Below are positions 15,190 to 21,610 of a stretch of 29,945 nucleotides of DNA, piece by piece. The notes below the pieces were generated by a model, which made no database searches, was not told the DNA's origin, and worked only from the letters and a program-made list of their open reading frames with translations. Both the position numbers and the translations under genes were made by a program. Numbering within the stretch: position 1 is the stretch's first letter; every line of letters starts with the position of its first letter. The stretch is from Bacteroidales bacterium UBA3742 (GTDB taxonomy: Bacteria > Bacteroidota > Bacteroidia > Bacteroidales > Paludibacteraceae), in assembly GCA_002371785.1 (NCBI GenBank), contig DFGU01000101.1, positions 1 through 29,945 of the forward strand. Reading direction: 5' to 3'.

Positions 15190-16644
15190 ATGCGCGACTG
15201 GCTGCGAACCCATCCGATGTGGGTGCTGTTGCTGCCGCTGATAAGCGGACTGCTGGTATGCCGATATACGCAATGGCCGGTCAGCCTGGTGAGTGACACC
15301 GAGTTCGCGTACCTGGACAGTACACACACCTATCGCACCGTGGTGAGGGACTACCCCTCGCCACGGCGTCGTACACAGCGGGTGGAAGCAGAGCTACTCA
15401 GCCTGGAAGACAGCCAGACCATGCCTTTGCATCAGCGCGCCTACCTATACATCGCTACAGATAGCACCGGCCGGGCCGCCGGACTGGCCCTGGGTGACAC
15501 CCTGCTGATCAGAACAGCTGTACGGCGCGGAGGCATGCTGGGGCGTTTCGACTACGGCGACTACCTACGCATGCAAGGACTGGTAGGCACAGCCTACGTA
15601 CCGAAAGATGCCTGGCGATGCATCGGACATAACGAGACAAGGTGGCACCCACGCGTATGGCAACACCGCCTGTCGCAACGTCTCCGGCAGATGGGATTTG
15701 CGCCACGCGAACTGGGCACACTGGAAGCACTCACGCTGGGCTACAAAGAGGATATCGAACCCGACGTGAAGCGCAGTTTTCAGACCTCGGGAGCTGCTCA
15801 CGTGCTGGCCGTAAGCGGACTGCATACGGGCATAGTATATATGGTGCTTTGGTGGCTGCTGACCGGCTTCGGACGCCGGAAACCGCTATACGAAGAGACC
15901 GGGCGCCGCATAGCACTCTCGCTGTTGCTCATCAGCGGACTCTGGGGCTATGCGTTGCTGACCGGCATGACACCATCCGTTGTACGATCGGCGCTCATGC
16001 TCACCATCGTCCAGATAGCCTATATGTGTCGCCGCATTGCCATATCGATGAATACGCTGGCCACGGCAGCGCTTATATTGCTGCTACTGCGTCCACGAGA
16101 CCTATTCTCGGTGGGCTTTCAGTTGAGCTTTGCCGCCGTTGCGGCTATATTGATGTTGATGCCATTGATGTTAGCATTTAAACCTCAAAGTTTATCTATT
16201 AGGAAATGGATAAATAAAGGTTGGGCTTATATTACGGATCCTATCATAGTCTCTATCGCAGCCTGGTTGGGCACGATGCCGCTCATGACCTACTATTTTG
16301 GCTACGTGAGCAACTACTTCCTGCTGACCAACCTCATCGTGTTGCCCCTGGCCAGCATAGCGGTGACAGGTGGCTTCCTATGCCTGCTGCTGGGTACGGT
16401 GCCGGTACTGGGAGGCGTGATTTGCCGGTTGACAGAAGGTGTAATATGGCTCATGAACACCGCGACGGGATGGATCGAATCGCTGCCCGGTTCGCAGACC
16501 GCACTACATATATCGCCCCTGATGGTAGTGCTGCTTTACGGCGCGATCGTATGCGGGGCGCTGGCGCTACAGCGCAAACTATGGTGGGCGATACCATGCG
16601 CTGCCTGCCTCGTTGGATTTTGTTATGAATATACGATAGTCTGA
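15190..16644 (+). CDS. comEC: ComEC/Rec2-family DNA-channel protein, minimal form
   Basis: This 484-residue multi-span membrane protein carries single-stranded DNA across the inner membrane in competent bacteria. After two N-terminal hydrophobic helices, residues about 30-150 form the DUF4131/OB-like domain (LGDTLLIRTAV, RFDYGDYLRMQGLVGTAYV). The Competence domain follows with the signature AAHVLAVSGLHTGIVY (about residue 200) and GMTPSVVRSALM. The protein ends soon after the last helices, so the C-terminal metallo-beta-lactamase-like domain of Bacillus-type ComEC is absent, and no separate gene for it is in the window. The start of xseA is 2 bp after the stop, and an HhH ComEA-like gene follows. 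An AT-rich patch with unusual codons lies at about 16165-16240. Confidence 0.88.
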   Translation: MRDWLRTHPMWVLLLPLISGLLVCRYTQWPVSLVSDTEFAYLDSTHTYRTVVRDYPSPRRRTQRVEAELLSLEDSQTMPLHQRAYLYIATDSTGRAAGLALGDTLLIRTAVRRGGMLGRFDYGDYLRMQGLVGTAYVPKDAWRCIGHNETRWHPRVWQHRLSQRLRQMGFAPRELGTLEALTLGYKEDIEPDVKRSFQTSGAAHVLAVSGLHTGIVYMVLWWLLTGFGRRKPLYEETGRRIALSLLLISGLWGYALLTGMTPSVVRSALMLTIVQIAYMCRRIAISMNTLATAALILLLLRPRDLFSVGFQLSFAAVAAILMLMPLMLAFKPQSLSIRKWINKGWAYITDPIIVSIAAWLGTMPLMTYYFGYVSNYFLLTNLIVLPLASIAVTGGFLCLLLGTVPVLGGVICRLTEGVIWLMNTATGWIESLPGSQTALHISPLMVVLLYGAIVCGALALQRKLWWAIPCAACLVGFCYEYTIV

Positions 16645-16646
16645 AT

Positions 16647-17738
16647 ATGAAAACAACTGTTTATACCCTGACGGAACTCTCCTCGATGGTAGAGGAGGCT
16701 ATTCAGGAGTGCATGCCCACAACCTACATGGTGCAGGCCGAGATTGCTTCGCTCAGCGAGAAAGGTGGTCACCTGTACATGGATCTGGTGGAGAAAGCCG
16801 ACCGCGGACTAATGTCGGCCCGGATGCGCGCCACCTGCTGGCAGTCGCGTCAGGCCATGCTGCGGGCCTATTTCCAGCAGGAGACAGGCATGTCCCTGCA
16901 ACCGGGATTGCAGATACTGATCGAGGTGGAGGTGCAGTACCACCCCGTCTATGGGCTGAGCCTGAATATCCTGAATATCGACCCGCGTTACACCCTGGGT
17001 GACCTGGCCCGTCAACGCCAGGAGACCATACGTCAACTGACCGAAGAGGGTGTGATGGACATGCAGCGCGCGCTGAGCCTGCCTACCCTGGTCAGACGAC
17101 TGGCCGTCATCTCGGCCAGCGAAGCGGCCGGCTACGGCGATTTCTGCCATCAGTTGGACGAGTCGCCCTATGGTTTCCACACCACCCTTTTCGCGGCTAC
17201 GATGCAGGGCGAACGTGCCGAGCAATCGATCATAGCGGCCCTGGAGAGCATCTACCAACAAATAGAAGACTTCGACGCCGTGGTCATCATCCGCGGCGGC
17301 GGTGCCACGACCGACCTGAGTTGCTTCGACCGCTATGCTCTCTGTGCACACTGCGCCCAGTTCCCCCTACCCGTGCTGACGGGTATCGGCCACACACGCG
17401 ACGTGAGCGTACTGGACCTGGTGGCTTATCAGTCGCTCAAGACTCCTACGGCCGTAGCCGCTTGGCTCATCGAACGTATGGACACCCAGCGTCAGCGTAT
17501 CGACGATATGCTTCGACGCCTACAGCAGACAGCCAAGCGCCAGTTGCTGATTCGTCAGCACCGCATTGAGATGCTGGAGCAGCGCCTACAGAGTTGTTCG
17601 CCGGAACGTATCTACCGCATGGGCTATAGTCTGCTCACCTCGGGTGGCAAACTGATACGTAGCGTCCAGGATGTGCAACCCGGACAAATAGTAACGAGCC
17701 ATCTGGCAGATGGCGAGATACAATCCACCGTATGCTGA
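16647..17738 (+). CDS. xseA: Exodeoxyribonuclease VII large subunit
   Basis: This 363-residue protein is shorter than the 400-460 usual for the family. ExoVII degrades single-stranded DNA from both ends as a complex of one large and several small subunits. The N-terminal OB domain (about 1-100: VQAEIASLSEKGGHLYMDL, YHPVYGLSLNI) is complete. The catalytic domain contains VISASEAAGYGDFCHQL, FDAVVIIRGGGATTDLSCFD and LPVLTGIGHTRDVSVLDLVA. The helical arm is cut down to about 60 residues, but the normal end (SPERIYRMGYSLL, LADGEIQSTV) is kept, so the arm is shortened rather than the gene truncated. No xseB is seen here. It lies between comEC and the HhH gene, which it overlaps by 7 bp. Its role may include trimming incoming single strands. 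Confidence 0.93.
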   Translation: MKTTVYTLTELSSMVEEAIQECMPTTYMVQAEIASLSEKGGHLYMDLVEKADRGLMSARMRATCWQSRQAMLRAYFQQETGMSLQPGLQILIEVEVQYHPVYGLSLNILNIDPRYTLGDLARQRQETIRQLTEEGVMDMQRALSLPTLVRRLAVISASEAAGYGDFCHQLDESPYGFHTTLFAATMQGERAEQSIIAALESIYQQIEDFDAVVIIRGGGATTDLSCFDRYALCAHCAQFPLPVLTGIGHTRDVSVLDLVAYQSLKTPTAVAAWLIERMDTQRQRIDDMLRRLQQTAKRQLLIRQHRIEMLEQRLQSCSPERIYRMGYSLLTSGGKLIRSVQDVQPGQIVTSHLADGEIQSTVC

Positions 17739-18619
17739 AACGCAAACAATGGATAGGACTCGTGATTGTAGCTGCGATGGCCGCAGCCACGGTGGTGTTT
17801 GTGCACCTGGTGCCGCAACGACCGTTGCCCCCTCTAGCTGCTACCGATACGCTGGCTACAACACAGCCACAATACCATCGGGATACGACACGTCGCTACA
17901 CTAAGCACTACGACAAAAAGTACCAGAAGTACCAGCAGCCCCAGTTGCCTCCTCTGCGGCCTCGTCGCTTCAACCCCAATACGGCCGACTCGATCCTGCT
18001 GCTGGAGCAGGGACTCAAGACCTGGCAGGTGAGCAACATGCTCAAGTACCGTCGTGCGGGTGGCCGGTGGCGCCGACGCAGCGACATGAAGCGGCTATAC
18101 GGACTGAGCGAAGAGCAGTACCGTCAGATTCGTCCCTATCTCGATCTGCCTGACACCTTGCCCGGCGACACGATGCGTCGAGACACCCTGCCGCGGTTTG
18201 TATCCCATAAGCGCGACACCATCCTGGAACTCAACACGGCCGACACGGCTCAATTACAACTGCTACGCGGCATCGGCCGCTGGACGGCCGTACAGATCGT
18301 ACGCTACCGCGAGCAACTGGGCGGCTACTATAGCGTGGAACAGCTGCGCGAGATACCTCGTATCGACCAGAAGATGCTGGATACGGTCATGACGCGTTTC
18401 ACGCTGGACACCACGCGCATCACGCCCATCCGGGTCAACCGCTGCGCCGTCAGCACCCTCAGCCGCCACCCCTACTTGCGCTTTGAGCAGGCGCGCGCCA
18501 TCTACGAGCATCGACGTCAGCATATCCGGCTCAGCGGCTTGGACGACTTGCTCTCGCTGCCGGAACTAACACAGGACGACCTACAGCGGCTGCGTCCCTA
18601 CCTATCGTTTGAACAGTAA
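17732..18619 (+). CDS. ComEA-like membrane-anchored helix-hairpin-helix protein
   Basis: This 295-residue protein has a basic start and one membrane helix (about residues 8-26), then a polar Tyr/Lys/Gln-rich linker to about 78. Three helix-hairpin-helix units follow. The first, about 80-137, runs FNPNTADSILLLEQGL...GGRWRRRSDMKRLYGLS. The second, about 165-225, has LNTADTAQLQLLRGIGRWTA. The third, about 232-292, is weaker. The domain would face the periplasm, as in ComEA, which binds double-stranded DNA and feeds ComEC. The gene overlaps xseA by 7 bp in the comEC cluster, which supports a DNA-uptake role. Bacteroidota carry many proteins of this kind without proven competence, so the function is inferred. 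Confidence 0.8.
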   Translation: MLKRKQWIGLVIVAAMAAATVVFVHLVPQRPLPPLAATDTLATTQPQYHRDTTRRYTKHYDKKYQKYQQPQLPPLRPRRFNPNTADSILLLEQGLKTWQVSNMLKYRRAGGRWRRRSDMKRLYGLSEEQYRQIRPYLDLPDTLPGDTMRRDTLPRFVSHKRDTILELNTADTAQLQLLRGIGRWTAVQIVRYREQLGGYYSVEQLREIPRIDQKMLDTVMTRFTLDTTRITPIRVNRCAVSTLSRHPYLRFEQARAIYEHRRQHIRLSGLDDLLSLPELTQDDLQRLRPYLSFEQ

Positions 18620-18652
18620 AAACAGAATCGCACCTCCGAAGAGATGCGATTC
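18618..18652 (-). terminator. Terminator of the pyrE-like/SRPBCC/psd/deoC operon, UUCG tetraloop
   Basis: On the minus strand GAATCGCATCTC pairs with GAGGTGCGATTC over 12 positions (two T-G wobbles), closed by the very stable C(TTCG)G loop and followed by TG then five T. On the plus strand the wobbles become C-A mismatches and no T-run follows, so it is built for the minus strand. It lies 28 bp past the deoC stop and abuts the convergent HhH gene. Confidence 0.85.
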
Positions 18653-18680
18653 GCGGTGTGTATATTCCGTAAACTCGGAT

Positions 18681-19562
18681 TTAGAAATACTTGGTCTCCT
18701 TGCCTACGATAGACGACAGCAGGTTGTTGGCCAGACGGCTTGCGCCGAAGCGGAACCACTCGTTGTTGAGCCAGTCCTCGCCCAGGATCTCCTTGACGAG
18801 CGTGAAGTGCTGCACAGCCTCGTCGGTGGTAGAAACGCCTCCGGCAGGCTTGTAACCCATCTTGACGCCGGTCTTCTCCTGCCAAGCCTTGATAGCGTGA
18901 CACATCACGAAGGTAGCCTCCGGGGTAGCATTCACTGCGATCTTACCGGTAGAGGTCTTGATAAAGTCGCATCCTGCTGCCATCGACAGGATAGATGCCT
19001 TCCATATATTCTCAGCAGTCTTTAGCAAACCGGTCTCGAGGATGACCTTCAGGTGATGCTCCTTGCATACAGCCTTGATCTCACGGATCTCGTCGAAGCA
19101 CTCCTCATAACGTCCCTCCAGGAACTTACCCACGCTGAGAACGATGTCCACCTCGGTAGCACCCATCTTGAGTGCAATCGCAGTCTCAGCCACCTTGATT
19201 TCGGGGAAAGTCTGTGCAGCAGGGAAACCGGCACAGCAGCATGCGATATTGAATTTCGGATCCTTCAGCGCACGGCGTACATACTCGGCCATAGCGGGAT
19301 AAACGCAGATAGCAGCTACGTTGGGGATACCCGGGAAGTCCTTCTCAAAGTTGTTGACTGCATTGGCCATACGCTCTACACGCTCGATGGTGTCATCGGC
19401 ACTCAGCGTGGTATAGTCGATCTGGTGGAGACACTCCTTCCAAACCTCTACATTGTTGTTCTCAGCAAAATGATTTGCCTGGATGTCAGCCACTTGAGCC
19501 TTTACTTGCTCATCGGTAAACGGGCAGGGGTACTGCGCGAATAATTCTTCAAACTTGTTCAT
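18681..19562 (-). CDS. deoC: Deoxyribose-phosphate aldolase
   Basis: This 293-residue protein splits 2-deoxyribose 5-phosphate into glyceraldehyde 3-phosphate and acetaldehyde in deoxynucleoside breakdown. The Schiff-base lysine is Lys202 in FIKTSTGK. Asp139 in TEVDIVLSVG and Lys238 in GYKPAGGV complete the known active site. It belongs to the longer (E. coli-like) group. I chose the ATG at 19562; the upstream TTG at 19589 adds nine residues and overlaps the psd stop. It is the last gene of the minus-strand run, 23 bp after psd, and the UUCG terminator follows. Confidence 0.95.
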   Translation of the reverse strand: MNKFEELFAQYPCPFTDEQVKAQVADIQANHFAENNNVEVWKECLHQIDYTTLSADDTIERVERMANAVNNFEKDFPGIPNVAAICVYPAMAEYVRRALKDPKFNIACCCAGFPAAQTFPEIKVAETAIALKMGATEVDIVLSVGKFLEGRYEECFDEIREIKAVCKEHHLKVILETGLLKTAENIWKASILSMAAGCDFIKTSTGKIAVNATPEATFVMCHAIKAWQEKTGVKMGYKPAGGVSTTDEAVQHFTLVKEILGEDWLNNEWFRFGASRLANNLLSSIVGKETKYF

Positions 19563-19585
19563 GATATTATAATTTATGTGAGTTT

Positions 19586-20269
19586 TCAATCCTCCTTATC
19601 GGACAGGCGGGCCACGATGGTCTCGTTGCCACGAACGAGGTCACCCACCTGTACAAACATCTCGGTATCCAGCGGTAGATACATATCCACGCGCGAGCCC
19701 AGCTTGATGAATCCCAGATGGGTGTTGCGGTGGCAGCGTTTGCCTGCCTTGGCATACGTCACGATACGGCGGGCCATCGCACCGGCTATCTGGCGCACGG
19801 CAATGCGTATCTTGCTATCCGTCTCGATGACCACGAGCGAACGCTCGTTCTCGGTAGAAGACTTAGGCAGCCAAGCGCCCTTATGACGTCCTTTCTGATG
19901 CGACGACTCAATGATCGTTCCCTCGATCGGATACCAGTTGGCATGCACGTTGAAGGGCGACATGAAGATCGATACTTGCAGACGCTTCTCGTGGAAATAC
20001 TCGTTTTCCTCGGTGGGCTCGATCACCACCACCCGTCCGTCGGCGGGTGCAATGATAAAGTTGGGATCATCCACCTCCAACACGCGCACGGGGTTGCGGA
20101 AGAAATAGGTCACAAACACCAGCAGCAAGGCGGTCAGCACCAGCGTGATGGCAAAGATCCAGCGTTGCTCGGAATAGATGATAAACACGGGTACGTTGAT
20201 CAGGAAGAGTAGCAGTACGACGCCTATGATCAGGTTGCGTCCCTCACGATGTATTCTCAGTCGTTTCAT
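19586..20269 (-). CDS. psd: Phosphatidylserine decarboxylase (short, self-cleaving proenzyme)
   Basis: This 227-residue protein makes phosphatidylethanolamine from phosphatidylserine at the inner membrane. Two hydrophobic segments (about 14-33 and 39-56) anchor it. The conserved APADGRV (74-80) and FMSPFNVHANW (102-112) are present. Self-cleavage is expected between Gly191 and Ser192 in KLGSRVD, giving a pyruvoyl group on the new Ser end. The length fits the short Psd class, also named archaetidylserine decarboxylase-like. The matching synthase (pssA) is not next to it here. It lies between the SRPBCC gene, with a heptamer repeat in the gap, and deoC. Confidence 0.93.
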   Translation of the reverse strand: MKRLRIHREGRNLIIGVVLLLFLINVPVFIIYSEQRWIFAITLVLTALLLVFVTYFFRNPVRVLEVDDPNFIIAPADGRVVVIEPTEENEYFHEKRLQVSIFMSPFNVHANWYPIEGTIIESSHQKGRHKGAWLPKSSTENERSLVVIETDSKIRIAVRQIAGAMARRIVTYAKAGKRCHRNTHLGFIKLGSRVDMYLPLDTEMFVQVGDLVRGNETIVARLSDKED

Positions 20270-20282
20270 ATGGTAAAGTTTT

Positions 20283-20317
20283 CAGTAGTCAGTAGTCAGC
20301 AGTCAGTTATCAGTTCC
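20283..20317 (-). repeat. Heptamer tandem array at the SRPBCC gene stop
   Basis: Five 7-bp units read on the plus strand CAGTAGT, CAGTAGT, CAGCAGT, CAGTTAT, CAGTTCC. The minus-strand TGA stop (20312-20310) lies inside the array. On the minus strand TGA recurs every 7 bp, so all three frames are closed. Confidence 0.85.
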
Positions 20318-20741
20318 ATTGGCTGTACGGAAATTGCGTCAGCATCTCGGCGGCATCGTCTATTCCCTTCTGTATCTTCTTGTCCAGCATCATCTTGAAC
20401 ATCATCGGAATGTCGGCCTTGAGCGTAAGACGTACGAAGCAGCTGTCTCCCTCGCCGGGCTTGAGCTGGATCCAGAAGTTCATGGGCATCGGCAGGCCCT
20501 CGGCGCCGAACTTAATCGTATCATTCTCTATGCGGTCCTCGATGAGGATGCTGATTTTCTGACCCAGGCCGTCCACCTTCATGCGGACGCTATCGGGCGT
20601 GATTTCCAATTCACGGACACGATCCGCAGGGATGTGCTCACGTACGCGCTCCAGGTTTTGCAGGTTGCTTAGCGCCGGATAGACCCGCTCTATCGGGGCC
20701 GGTATCTGACGCACAGCGCTGGTATATTTCGATTCAGACAT
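20310..20741 (-). CDS. SRPBCC (START-like) family protein
   Basis: This 143-residue protein has the length and pattern of a single START/Bet v 1-like helix-grip domain. It begins with short strands (YTSAVRQIPAPIERVYPALSNLQNLERV), as in polyketide cyclase/dehydrase-like proteins. It continues with strands (DSVRMKVDGLGQKISILIED, DSCFVRLTLKADIP) and ends in a long helix (MMLDKKIQKGIDDAAEMLTQ). Such domains bind a small hydrophobic ligand; the ligand here is unknown. A gene of this family often follows pyrE in Bacteroidota, as here (12 bp gap). A strong Shine-Dalgarno precedes it. The stop codon is inside a heptamer repeat array, so the last residues may have been set by the repeat. Confidence 0.82.
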   Translation of the reverse strand: MSESKYTSAVRQIPAPIERVYPALSNLQNLERVREHIPADRVRELEITPDSVRMKVDGLGQKISILIEDRIENDTIKFGAEGLPMPMNFWIQLKPGEGDSCFVRLTLKADIPMMFKMMLDKKIQKGIDDAAEMLTQFPYSQWN

Positions 20742-20748
20742 ATGGATT

Positions 20749-20754
20749 CTCCTT
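20749..20754 (-). promoter_or_regulatory. Shine-Dalgarno of the SRPBCC gene
   Basis: AAGGAG on the minus strand lies 7 nt before the ATG at 20741 and touches the pyrE stop. It stands out because most starts in this window lack such a site and have only A/T-rich leaders. Confidence 0.7.
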
Positions 20755-21392
20755 TATTTATGTTTCTTGGCCCATGCGGCGGGATCGGCATGCCATTCCT
20801 TGAGACACGCCATCGTCTCCTCGTCATAGCGGTGCTGCGGCAACTGACGCTCCAGCTCATCGTACTGCGCCAGGGAGACGAGCGGTACACCGGCCTCGTT
20901 GAATTTCTCATGCGCCGAGCGCAACTGGTAGTCGAAAATCGTCACTACGCCCAGCACCGTACATCCGGCCGAACGAATAGCGTCTATCACCGACAAGGCA
21001 TTCTTACCCACGTTGACCTGGTTCTCAATGATCACCACCTTCTGACGCGGACGCAAGTCGCCCTCTATCTGGTTCTCCAGGCCATGATTCTTTGGCGTGG
21101 GATGCACATATACAAACGGCAAGGCCAGCTGTTCGGCCACCAGCACGCCATGCGCCACGGCGTTAACAGCAATGCCGGCTATCACGTCGGCATCGGGGTA
21201 TAGCTCCGCCACCAGACGCCCCAGCTCCAGCTTCACAAAGTTGCGCGCCTTGGTATAGGATAGTATTTTACGGTCGTCGAGATACACAGGCGACTTCCAG
21301 CCGTTGCCCCACGTGAGTGGGTTGTTGATCTGGATCTGGAAAGAACGCAACTGTAGCAATTTCTCCACCACCATATGGGATAATTCGTTCAT
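20754..21392 (-). CDS. pyrE: Orotate phosphoribosyltransferase-like protein with altered PRPP-binding site
   Basis: This 212-residue protein is full length and collinear with Bacteroidota PyrE (NPLTWGNGWKSPVYLDDRK, then YVHPTPKNHGLENQIEG). PyrE joins orotate and PRPP to orotidylate. Key positions differ, however. The PRPP loop, normally [ED]D..[TS]TGGS, reads EN at 123-124 and NVGKN at 127-131. The YVR of the catalytic loop is YVH (His97). The TGAIP.G stretch reads NAVAHG (77-82). Lys101 and His103 are kept. The place upstream of an SRPBCC gene fits a true pyrE locus, and the frame is intact, so this is no simple pseudogene. It could be a changed paralogue or an enzyme with weak activity. The promoter is at about 21422. 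Confidence 0.8.
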   Translation of the reverse strand: MNELSHMVVEKLLQLRSFQIQINNPLTWGNGWKSPVYLDDRKILSYTKARNFVKLELGRLVAELYPDADVIAGIAVNAVAHGVLVAEQLALPFVYVHPTPKNHGLENQIEGDLRPRQKVVIIENQVNVGKNALSVIDAIRSAGCTVLGVVTIFDYQLRSAHEKFNEAGVPLVSLAQYDELERQLPQHRYDEETMACLKEWHADPAAWAKKHK

Positions 21393-21421
21393 ATTCGGTT
21401 CGATGAATAGTATTCAGGGTG

Positions 21422-21452
21422 CAAATATACTGCTTTTTTCGCACATACGCAA
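21422..21452 (-). promoter_or_regulatory. Promoter of the pyrE-like operon
   Basis: On the minus strand TATATTTG (complement of 21422-21429), followed by CACC, matches the -7 consensus. TTG (complement of 21450-21452) lies 20 nt upstream. The leader would be about 23 nt. Confidence 0.75.
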
Positions 21453-21490
21453 GCATAAGCACGTTTTTTTTCAAAAAAACGACAGAATTA

Positions 21491-21522
21491 TTTGCCTATA
21501 TGCAAAATTTGTTGTAACTTTG
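21491..21522 (+). promoter_or_regulatory. Promoter of the TPR lipoprotein gene
   Basis: TTTG at 21491-21494, a 20-nt gap and TAACTTTG at 21515-21522 followed by CAC match the consensus fully. The leader of about 80 nt is A-rich and includes GCAC/GTGC, which could form a small hairpin near its 5' end. The promoter is divergent from the pyrE promoter. Confidence 0.85.
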
Positions 21523-21610
21523 CACGCTGATAAGTGTGCACCTATGAAATCGCAACACAAAAACAAACAGAAACGATATAAACAATAACATTTTTTAAAC
21601 AAAACAAAGC

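Noticed and set aside
21544..21588. A 14-codon leader peptide (Lys/Gln/Asn-rich) in the TPR lipoprotein leader
   Set aside because: The leader is A-rich, so Lys and Gln codons are expected by chance. No attenuator-like hairpin pair follows, so a regulatory peptide cannot be supported.
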